Assembly (NCBI RefSeq): GCF_035917235.1
Contig: NZ_CP108423.1
Coordinates: 5,485,501 to 5,549,500 of the forward strand
Direction: 5' to 3'
DNA: 64,000 nt
Source of the DNA: Streptomyces sp. NBC_01294
Lineage (GTDB): Bacteria; Actinomycetota; Actinomycetes; Streptomycetales; Streptomycetaceae
Part shown: positions 9,258 to 15,339 of the stretch, piece by piece
Layout of the letters: each line of letters starts with the position of its first letter
How positions within the stretch are numbered: position 1 is the stretch's first letter
Made by a program: the position numbers and the translations under genes
The notes under the pieces: model-generated
The model's database searches: none
Told to the model about the DNA's origin: nothing
What the model saw: the letters and a program-made list of their open reading frames with translations, nothing else

Positions 9258-10329
9258 CCCCGCCCTTGTCGGTCGCCGCGGAGCCCGCGGCGGATCCGCT
9301 GCCGGCGCCGGCGCCCGTGAACTTGTCCCGGAGCTTGCCGCCCAGGTCGCTCGCGCCGCCCGCGATGTCGCCCACCAGCTTGAACAGCGGGTCCTTGCTG
9401 CTGCGCACCGAGTCGGCGTAGTGCGCGGCCGACTCCCGGAAGGAGTCCGTGACCGAGGTGTCCTTGTCCTCCTCGCGGCGCGGATAGTGGCCGTCCATGA
9501 TCCGCTGGTAGTCCCGGCTCTCCGACCACTTCTTCAGCTCGGCCGCCCGGACCGTGGTGAAGGGGTGCGTGCGGGGCAGCATGTTCATGATCTTCAGGAC
9601 GGAGTCGCGCAGGTCGCCGCTCGACTCGTACTCCTCGGCCTGGGCCAGGAAGGCGTCCACGTTCATCTCGTGGATGTGGTTGCCGCCGGCGAGCTTCATC
9701 AGACCGCGCATCGAGGCCTGAAGGTCCTGCCCCACGAGCAGTCCGGCCCGGTCGGCCGAGAGCTCCGACTTGCGGAACCACTCGCGCAACGCGGCGACGA
9801 TCGTCATGATCGCCACATTGCCCAGCGGGATCCACGCGACCTTCAGCGCCAAGGTTGTCAGGAAGAGCAGGATCGTGCGGTAGACGGAGTGCCCCGACAG
9901 CGCGTGGCCCACCTCGTGGCCCACCACCGCCCGCATCTCCTCCTCGTCGAGCAGCTCGACGAGGCTCGTGGTCACCACGATGATCGGCTCGTCCAGCCCG
10001 ATGCACATGGCATTGGGCCTCGGGTCCTGCTGCACGTACATCTGCGGGACCTTCTCCAGGTCCAGGATGTAACAGGCGTCGCGGAGCATCGCGTGCAGGT
10101 GCGGGAACTGGGTCTCGCCCACCCGCACCGAGTCCGACAGGAACAGCAGCCGAAGGCTCCGCTCCGGAAGCAGCCCGCTCAGGGCCTTGAACACCGTGTC
10201 GAAGCCGCTCAGCTTGCGCAGCGCCACGAGGGCGGAGCGGTCCGCCGGATGCTCGTACGCGCGCGAAGAGATACCGGGGAACCTCCTGCGGTCCCGCGCC
10301 GGTACCTTCTCGAATCCTGTTTCCGTCAT
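9241..10329 (-). CDS. M48 family zinc metalloprotease (HtpX/Ste24-like)
   Basis: 362 aa. The zinc motif HEVGH occupies residues 138-142, with a hydrophobic segment just after it (YRTILLFLTTLALKVAWIPLG) and a downstream Glu-containing helix (SELSADRAGL) that would give the third zinc ligand. PNAMCIGLDEPIIVVTT is the typical M48 substrate-binding strand. These enzymes are membrane-associated proteases often linked to quality control. The C-terminal 80 residues are low-complexity Gly/Ala/Ser. ATG at 10329. Convergent with the upstream membrane-protein gene (17-bp overlap), so transcription from both sides meets here. Confidence 0.92.
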   Translation of the reverse strand: MTETGFEKVPARDRRRFPGISSRAYEHPADRSALVALRKLSGFDTVFKALSGLLPERSLRLLFLSDSVRVGETQFPHLHAMLRDACYILDLEKVPQMYVQQDPRPNAMCIGLDEPIIVVTTSLVELLDEEEMRAVVGHEVGHALSGHSVYRTILLFLTTLALKVAWIPLGNVAIMTIVAALREWFRKSELSADRAGLLVGQDLQASMRGLMKLAGGNHIHEMNVDAFLAQAEEYESSGDLRDSVLKIMNMLPRTHPFTTVRAAELKKWSESRDYQRIMDGHYPRREEDKDTSVTDSFRESAAHYADSVRSSKDPLFKLVGDIAGGASDLGGKLRDKFTGAGAGSGSAAGSAATDKGGATEQG

Positions 10330-10469
10330 GTGCGCCCTCCCCTGGATCGACCTCTTGACCGTGCGTCTATCCTCTCCAACGCCTGAGTCGGCGTGAGCGT
10401 GCCCCAGGCCCCCGCATACGATGTGAGCGAAGTCTCCGCCCGCTCCCCGACTCGATAGGTACCTGCCTG

Positions 10470-10637
10470 ATGAGCCTCTCCTCCACCGCCCACAACCTGG
10501 TCGTCCTCGCCTCGGAGGGGGCCGAGCAGCACGGCGGCAACCACGACAGCCTGAACCCCTACCTGACCGGCGGCGCCGCGTTCGTCATCCTGATGCTGAT
10601 GCTCTGGGTCACCACCCGCCTGAACCGCGACCGCTGA
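10470..10637 (+). CDS. Small membrane protein, 55 aa
   Basis: Read directly from the sequence: ATG at 10470, TGA at 10635-10637. The product starts [20 protein letters not shown], has a His/Asn-rich stretch ([13 protein letters not shown]), one hydrophobic helix ([14 protein letters not shown]) and a basic end (RLNRDR), so N-out/C-in topology is likely. Codon use is normal for the genome. It lies 55 bp upstream of nadD on the same strand. I recall such a small protein next to nadD in streptomycetes, but no function is known to me. Confidence 0.7.
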   Translation: MSLSSTAHNLVVLASEGAEQHGGNHDSLNPYLTGGAAFVILMLMLWVTTRLNRDR

Positions 10638-10692
10638 GTCCGCGCAGACCGCCGAGACCGCTGCGTCCGCCGGGCCAGTAGGCTCTGCGCTC

Positions 10693-11310
10693 ATGGGAGA
10701 GCAGGAGATGCCTACCGGTCCGGTCAAGCGCCGGCTCGGAGTGATGGGCGGGACATTCGACCCGATCCACCACGGACACCTGGTGGCCGCCAGTGAGGTG
10801 GCCGCCCTTTTCCACCTCGACGAGGTGATGTTCGTGCCGACGGGCGAGCCGTGGCAGAAGTCCCAGCGGGCCGTCTCGCCCGCCGAGGACCGCTACCTGA
10901 TGACGGTCATCGCCACGGCCTCGAACCCCCAGTTCTCGGTGAGCCGCATCGACATCGACCGCGGCGGGCCGACGTACACCATCGACACCCTGCGTGACCT
11001 GAAGGCGCTGAACGACGACGCCGACCTGTTCTTCATCACGGGTGCCGATGCGCTCGCACAGATCCTGACCTGGCGAAACGCCGACGAGCTGTTCTCGCTC
11101 GCGCATTTCATCGGAGTCACCCGGCCGGGCCACGTCCTCACCGACGACGGGCTGCCCGAGGGGGGCGTCTCCCTGGTCGAGGTACCCGCGCTGGCGATCT
11201 CGTCCACGGACTGCCGCGCGCGGGTCGCCAAGGGCGATCCTGTCTGGTACTTGGTGCCGGACGGCGTGGTGCGCTACATCGACAAGCGTGAGCTGTACCG
11301 GGGAGCCTGA
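10693..11310 (+). CDS. nadD: Nicotinate-nucleotide adenylyltransferase
   Basis: Makes nicotinic acid adenine dinucleotide from NaMN and ATP in NAD synthesis. 205 aa. The nucleotidyltransferase signature [12 protein letters not shown] is at residues 19-30, and [12 protein letters not shown] near residue 175 is the ISSTxIR-type motif. Two ATG starts are possible: 10693, with TAGGCT at 10679-10684 (8 nt upstream, leaderless pattern), or 10708, with GGGAGAG just upstream. The first five codons differ only. Order nadD, LytR-like, rsfS, histidine phosphatase is a conserved operon-like array in the genus. Confidence 0.95.
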   Translation: MGEQEMPTGPVKRRLGVMGGTFDPIHHGHLVAASEVAALFHLDEVMFVPTGEPWQKSQRAVSPAEDRYLMTVIATASNPQFSVSRIDIDRGGPTYTIDTLRDLKALNDDADLFFITGADALAQILTWRNADELFSLAHFIGVTRPGHVLTDDGLPEGGVSLVEVPALAISSTDCRARVAKGDPVWYLVPDGVVRYIDKRELYRGA

Positions 11311-11334
11311 GCTTCCGGAGAGAGGGGCCCCGCG

Positions 11335-13026
11335 GTGAACGACCGACAGGATCCGTACGACCCGTATGCCGCCCACGAGCAGCAGCTCATCGGCTACGAC
11401 CCGTACGGGCGGCCGGTGTACGGCCAAGTGCCCGCGCAGCCCGCCCAGCCGGCTCCGCCCGCCCCGCAGTACGAGCAGCAGCAGTACGGCTACGACTACC
11501 AGGGATACGACCAGCAGCCCCGGCAGCCGCAGCCGCAGCAGCAGTACTACCCGCAGCAGCCGGCCGCCCAGGACTACGGGCAGCAGCAGTACCCGCAGGC
11601 GCCCGCCCACGGGTACGAGACGCAGCAGACCCAGCAGGTCCAGCAGACCCAGCAGCAGTGGATCCCGCAGCAGACCGCTCCGGAGCCCCCGGCCCCCGCC
11701 GAGCGGCCGCCCGCGCAGGTCCCCGAGCCGCGCCGGCCCGATGGCGAGTCCGAGGCCGGGCGGGACTACCGCACCGAGATGTTCGCCTTCATCGACCAGC
11801 CGGACGAGGACTCCGAGGACGTCATCGACTGGCTCAAGTTCACCGAGAGCCGGACCGAACGCCGCGAGGAGGCCCGCCGCCGCGGCCGCAACCGGGTGGT
11901 GGCGCTGATCGTCGTCCTCGCCCTGTTCGCCGTCGGCGGCCTCGGCTACCTCTGGTACGCGGGCAAGCTGCCGTTCCTGGACGGCCCCGGGCAGAAGGAC
12001 GCCGCCGCGGCCGTCGACGCCGGGGCGCAGAAGCGGGACATGATCGTCGTCCACGTGCACAACACCAAGAAGGGCGGCAGCTCCTCGGCGCTGCTCGTCG
12101 ACAACGTCACCACCAAGCAGGGCGCCACCGTCCTGCTGCCCAACGCCCTCGGCGTCACCCACCAGGACGGCACGGCGACCGGGCTCGGCAAGGCGGTCGA
12201 GGAGGGCAGCCTCGGCACCCGCGAGGCCCTCGACTCCGTGCTCGGCACCCACATCGGCGGCACCTGGCGCCTGGACACCCCCTTCCTGGAGAACCTGGTC
12301 GAGCTGGTCGGCGGCATCGAGGTCGACACCGACACCGCGGTCCCCGCCGACGACGCGGCCAAGGCCCCGGCCGTGGCCCAGGGCCAGAAGCAGAGCCTCA
12401 GCGGCCCGATGGCCGTCGCCTTCGCCACGCACCGCGGCGAGGGCGAGCCGGAGGCCAAGCAGCTGGAGCGGATGGGCAAGGTGCTCCACGCGGTCCTGCG
12501 CAAGGTTCCGAGCGACCCGAAGGCGGCGGCCGTGACCGTCGAGAGCATCGGCCAGATCCTCGACCCGGCCCTGAACGCGCAGACCCTCGGAGCCCTGCTG
12601 TCCCGGCTCGGCCAGCACGCCAAGGGGGGCGCGTACCGCACCGACGTCCTCGCGGTGAAGCCGGACGGCACGCTGACGGACGACGCGAACAAGAAGGTCG
12701 TCAAGGAGGTGCTGGGCGGCTCCGTCGCCGAGGCGCAGCCCGGCGCCGCTCCGCGCGTCGGCCTCAAGAACGCCACCGGCGACGAGAAGTCGCAGATCGC
12801 GGCGAAGGCGGCGCTGATGAACGGCGGCTACACCTTCGTGGACGGCGGCAAGGCCGACAAGACCGCGCCCGCCACACAGATCACCTACCAGGACGACGCC
12901 CAGCGGGACCGTGCGATCGAGGTCGCGAAGACGCTGGGGCTGCCCGAGACGGTCGTGAAGAAGGGCGAGAACGCCGTGAACGCGGAGGTCGTGGTGATCC
13001 TGGGCAAGGACTACAAGGCGTCCTGA
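11335..13026 (+). CDS. LCP-like (degenerate) membrane protein with LytR C-terminal domain
   Basis: 563 aa. Residues 1-140 are Gln/Pro/Tyr-rich low complexity (cytoplasmic), one transmembrane helix spans about 187-206 (VVALIVVLALFAVGGLGYLW), then an extracellular region with the outline of an LCP domain (ALLVDNV, VELVGGIEVD, MAVAFATHRGEGE) at about 220-395, and a LytR_C domain at about 470-560 (RVGLKNATGDE ... AEVVVILGKDY). LCP enzymes attach glycopolymers to peptidoglycan. Here the block equivalent to SIPRD reads LLPNALGV, so the catalytic Arg/Asp appear lost. GTG at 11335 has AGAGGGG upstream. Possibly a non-catalytic partner; that is inference. Confidence 0.85.
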   Translation: MNDRQDPYDPYAAHEQQLIGYDPYGRPVYGQVPAQPAQPAPPAPQYEQQQYGYDYQGYDQQPRQPQPQQQYYPQQPAAQDYGQQQYPQAPAHGYETQQTQQVQQTQQQWIPQQTAPEPPAPAERPPAQVPEPRRPDGESEAGRDYRTEMFAFIDQPDEDSEDVIDWLKFTESRTERREEARRRGRNRVVALIVVLALFAVGGLGYLWYAGKLPFLDGPGQKDAAAAVDAGAQKRDMIVVHVHNTKKGGSSSALLVDNVTTKQGATVLLPNALGVTHQDGTATGLGKAVEEGSLGTREALDSVLGTHIGGTWRLDTPFLENLVELVGGIEVDTDTAVPADDAAKAPAVAQGQKQSLSGPMAVAFATHRGEGEPEAKQLERMGKVLHAVLRKVPSDPKAAAVTVESIGQILDPALNAQTLGALLSRLGQHAKGGAYRTDVLAVKPDGTLTDDANKKVVKEVLGGSVAEAQPGAAPRVGLKNATGDEKSQIAAKAALMNGGYTFVDGGKADKTAPATQITYQDDAQRDRAIEVAKTLGLPETVVKKGENAVNAEVVVILGKDYKAS

Positions 13027-13103
13027 CCGGGTCCTGACCGGGCCCTCGTCCCGGTCGCGTCCCGGTCGCGGCCCGGCCCCGGGACGGCCCCGGGACGTGC
13101 CGT

Positions 13104-13131
13104 CGCCCGCGCGGAACGTTCCGCGCGGGCG
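13104..13131. terminator. Perfect 28-nt palindrome between LytR-like gene and rsfS
   Basis: The sequence CGCCCGCGCGGAA followed by its exact complement forms a self-complementary 28-mer, predicted to be a very stable hairpin in RNA. There is no T-run, as is common for streptomycete terminators. The preceding 13030-13090 has short direct repeats of GTCCCGGTCGC. It may separate the LytR-like transcript from rsfS. Confidence 0.55.
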
Positions 13132-13190
13132 GTGTCGGCGGTACATGAGACCCTTGTAAGGATCTGCCCGCCAACCCGAAAGCATGGCCA

Positions 13191-13637
13191 GTGACCGCCA
13201 CGGACCGCTCCATCGAGCTCATCACCGCCGCCGCCCAGGCCGCGGCCGACCGGCTCGCGCACGACATCATCGCGTACGACGTCAGCGACGTGCTGTCGAT
13301 CACCGACGCCTTCCTGCTCGCCTCGGCGCCCAACGACCGCCAGGTCAAGTCGATCGTCGACGAGATCGAGGAGCGCCTGCTGAAGGAGCTCGGCGCCAAG
13401 CCGGTGCGCCGCGAGGGCGACCGCGACGCCCGCTGGATCCTGCTCGACTACGTCGACATCGTCGTCCACGTCCAGCACAGCGAGGAGCGGGTCTTCTACG
13501 CGCTGGAGCGCCTGTGGAAGGACTGCCCCGAGATCGAGCTTCCCGAGGACGCCAAGCTCACCATCGGCAAGGCCGAGGAGCACGCCAAGCTGCGCGAGGC
13601 GGCGGGCGACGACGAGTTGGACGGTGATCTGTTCTGA
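13191..13637 (+). CDS. rsfS: Ribosome silencing factor RsfS
   Basis: 148 aa, DUF143/Iojap family, binds ribosomal protein L14 and blocks subunit joining under starvation. Typical features: VLSITDAFLLASAPNDRQVKSI split as a central strand-helix, RREGDRDARWILLDYVDIVVHV, and RVFYALERLW. The N-terminal start is GTG at 13191; the ATG at 13184 is in another frame. A C-terminal acidic tail follows. The stop TGA (13635-13637) overlaps the apparent CTG start of the next gene. Confidence 0.95.
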   Translation: MTATDRSIELITAAAQAAADRLAHDIIAYDVSDVLSITDAFLLASAPNDRQVKSIVDEIEERLLKELGAKPVRREGDRDARWILLDYVDIVVHVQHSEERVFYALERLWKDCPEIELPEDAKLTIGKAEEHAKLREAAGDDELDGDLF

Positions 13638-14290
13638 GCGCGAGCAATCCGGGCAAGTCCAGCAGGAAGATCGTCCTCTGGCGGCACGGCCAGACCTCGT
13701 GGAACCTGGAGCGGCGCTTCCAGGGCTCCACGGACATCGAGCTGACCGAGGCGGGTGTGGCGCAGGCGCGCCGCTCCGCGCGGTTGCTCGCCTCGCTCAA
13801 GCCGGATGCCATCGTGGCCTCCGACCTCCGACGCGCCGCCGACACGGCGTCCGAGCTGGCCGCCGTCACCGGGCTGCCCGTGGAGCACGACGCGGCGCTG
13901 CGCGAGACGTACGCCGGCGAGTGGCAGGGCCTCACGCACGACGAGATCCTCGCGAAGTACGGCGAGCAGTACGCGGCGTGGAAGCGCGGCGAACCGGTCC
14001 GCCGCGGCGGCGGTGAGCTGGAGACCGAGGTCGCCGACCGCGCCGCGCCGGTGGTGCTGGAACACACCGGCCGACTGCCGCAGAACGGCACCCTCGTCGT
14101 GGTCAGCCACGGCGGCACCATCCGTACGACGATCGGGCGCCTGCTGGGCCTGGAGGCGTACTCCTGGGAGGCCCTGGGCGGGCTCTCCAACTGCTGCTGG
14201 TCCGTCCTCGGTGAGGGCGCGCGCGGCTGGCGTCTGATGGAGCACAACGCCGGCACACTGCCCGAACCGGTGCTCGGCGACGACGACTGA
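13634..14290 (+). CDS. Histidine phosphatase family protein (phosphoglycerate mutase-like), non-ATG/GTG start
   Basis: 218 aa if read from CTG at 13634. The catalytic motif RHGQT lies 15-19 codons in, and VVVSHGGTIR gives the second histidine region. In this frame there is a TGA at 13625-13627 and no ATG, GTG or TTG before the catalytic RHG; the first GTG (13757) would delete the active site. CTG at 13634 overlaps the rsfS stop (CTGA), which suits start by translational coupling. The substrate is unknown; the family includes phosphoglycerate mutases, alpha-ribazole phosphatases and broad phosphatases. Confidence 0.88.
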   Translation: MSASNPGKSSRKIVLWRHGQTSWNLERRFQGSTDIELTEAGVAQARRSARLLASLKPDAIVASDLRRAADTASELAAVTGLPVEHDAALRETYAGEWQGLTHDEILAKYGEQYAAWKRGEPVRRGGGELETEVADRAAPVVLEHTGRLPQNGTLVVVSHGGTIRTTIGRLLGLEAYSWEALGGLSNCCWSVLGEGARGWRLMEHNAGTLPEPVLGDDD

Positions 14291-14330
14291 GCAGCTCCCT
14301 GCCGCTCCTTGCCGGGGCTGCCACCCGGAT

Positions 14331-14360
14331 TTCACTTTCCGGCTGGTCACAGGCTAGAGT
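14331..14360 (+). promoter_or_regulatory. Candidate promoter of first tRNA-Ala
   Basis: TTCACT (14331-14336) and TAGAGT (14355-14360) are separated by 18 bp, upstream of the tRNA at 14414. The match to a vegetative sigma-70-type promoter is moderate. Confidence 0.4.
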
Positions 14361-14413
14361 TCTTCTTGTTCGCAGCGCGGAACACCGGAGACGGGGGGAG
14401 CGCAGCGGAGAGC

Positions 14414-14486
14414 GGGGCTATAGCTCAGTTGGTAGAGCGCCTGCATGGCATGCAGGAGGTCAGGAGTTCAATTCTCCTTAGCTCCA
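14414..14486 (+). tRNA. tRNA-Ala (anticodon GGC)
   Basis: All arms fold by eye: acceptor GGGGCTA pairs with TAGCTCC (one G-T pair), D arm GCTC/GAGC, anticodon stem CCTGC/GCAGG with loop ATGGCAT, so the anticodon is GGC (14447-14449) and reads GCC/GCU alanine codons. T arm AGGAG/CTCCT with loop TTCAATT. 73 nt to the discriminator A; CCA is not encoded. An identical copy is at 14995. Confidence 0.97.
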
Positions 14487-14492
14487 CAATCA

Positions 14493-14530
14493 GGATCCCG
14501 TCCCCAACAGGGGGCGGGATCCTTGTTTTT
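14493..14530 (+). terminator. Rho-independent terminator after first tRNA-Ala
   Basis: GGATCCCGTCCCC pairs with GGGGCGGGATCC around a short AACAG-containing loop, followed by TTGTTTTT. Classic intrinsic terminator, starting 6 nt after the tRNA. Confidence 0.9.
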
Positions 14531-14629
14531 GTACCCTTTGCGTTTGCTGACCTGGCGCGCACCGGCATGGCAGAATCGGACCGCCGGAGGGGGTCACGAC
14601 GGCCCGACGCGGGAGGGAGTCGCTGACGG

Positions 14630-14863
14630 ATGGGTGCACACCGGCGCCGGTGCGACTGGTGCAACAACGGCACGCCGATCGTGCGGGACATGGACCCGGT
14701 CAACTCCGACTACCAGTACTGGTGTGAGGAATGCGCGCGGGCGTTGATCATAAAAGGCGACCCGATCGAGACGTACCGGGAGCTGGAAGGGGAGCCGATC
14801 TACGGTCGGCTGCTCGACGAGCACTGCACGCTCAAGCGGTTCTATCAGTTCGCTAGAGCCTGA
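14630..14863 (+). CDS. Small zinc-ribbon-like protein between twin tRNA genes
   Basis: 77 aa. Two CxxC pairs, CDWC (residues 8-11) and CEEC (residues 32-35), suggest one bound zinc. The rest (PIETYRELEGEPIYGRLLDEH) is helical and charged. It is encoded between two identical tRNA-Ala genes, 99 bp after the first tRNA's terminator. The start at 14630 has GGGAGGG about 12 nt upstream, a little far. The family is unknown to me; a nucleic-acid or protein binding role is only a guess from the CxxC pairs. Confidence 0.75.
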   Translation: MGAHRRRCDWCNNGTPIVRDMDPVNSDYQYWCEECARALIIKGDPIETYRELEGEPIYGRLLDEHCTLKRFYQFARA

Positions 14864-14911
14864 CAAGTTGGACCAAATCGGACATGGCCCGCGGTCGGTG
14901 GAAACCGATTT

Positions 14912-14939
14912 TTGGACCAGGGCCATGACCGTGTAATGT
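14912..14939 (+). promoter_or_regulatory. Candidate promoter of second tRNA-Ala
   Basis: TTGGAC (14912-14917) and TAATGT (14934-14939) with a 16-bp spacer, 55 bp upstream of the tRNA at 14995. Good match to the vegetative consensus for this GC-rich genome. Confidence 0.55.
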
Positions 14940-14994
14940 TTGGGACGTCGCCAAGGGGAACCGGCAAGGGAAACCGAAGCGACAGGCAGAACAA

Positions 14995-15067
14995 GGGGCT
15001 ATAGCTCAGTTGGTAGAGCGCCTGCATGGCATGCAGGAGGTCAGGAGTTCAATTCTCCTTAGCTCCA
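14995..15067 (+). tRNA. tRNA-Ala (anticodon GGC), second identical copy
   Basis: Base-for-base the same as 14414-14486, with anticodon GGC at 15028-15030. The identity extends through the following CA but not beyond into flanking DNA, so the copies are 581 bp apart as direct repeats. Confidence 0.97.
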
Positions 15068-15073
15068 CAGTGA

Positions 15074-15108
15074 AGAAGCGGGCCACCCGGATCGGGTGGC
15101 CCGCTTCT
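15074..15108 (+). terminator. Long perfect hairpin after second tRNA-Ala
   Basis: AGAAGCGGGCCACCCG (15074-15089) is exactly complementary to 15093-15108 with a 3-nt loop. It is followed by CGTTAT, a weak T-tract, and lies 7 nt after the tRNA end, so it should terminate that transcript. Confidence 0.85.
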
Positions 15109-15184
15109 CGTTATGCCCGGTTTCCGAGGCCGCGCGCGTGGAACGGCCGAGCGTCGGCGGGGGCCGCTGCGGTACCCTGGCGCC

Positions 15185-15223
15185 ATGCGTGCCGTACGCC
15201 TTCTGCTTACCGAGCCGCGCTGA
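15185..15223 (+). CDS. leuS leader peptide with three leucine codons
   Basis: A 12-codon [15 protein letters not shown], ends at TGA 15221-15223. Codons 6-8 are CTT CTG CTT; CTT is rare in this genome, so the ribosome would be sensitive to charged tRNA-Leu. TACCCT (15173-15178) lies 6 nt before the ATG, indicating a leaderless transcript that begins at the ATG. A hairpin with T6 follows 42 nt later, before leuS. The arrangement matches ribosome-mediated attenuation. The peptide has no predicted role of its own. Confidence 0.75.
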   Translation: MRAVRLLLTEPR

Positions 15224-15264
15224 TCAGTACCGACCCCTTCGAGACGGTCGGCCTCGGCGCGGCG

Positions 15265-15290
15265 CCCCCTCCTGTGCGAGGGGTTTTTTC
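15265..15290 (+). terminator. leuS attenuator terminator
   Basis: CCCCTC (15266-15271) pairs with GAGGGG (15278-15283) around CTGTGC, followed directly by TTTTTT (15284-15289). It lies between the leucine leader peptide and the leuS start (15340), where only read-through would give leuS mRNA. A competing antiterminator probably involves the G/C-rich 15240-15265 stretch; I did not fold it. Confidence 0.75.
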
Positions 15291-15339
15291 GTTTGGGCAG
15301 GCAGAGACGGCAGAGACGATCGATGGAGCTTCAGAAATC

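Noticed and set aside
14414..15067. Integrated element with tRNA att sites
   Set aside because: Both tRNA copies are full length with their own promoters and terminators, and no integrase lies between or beside them.
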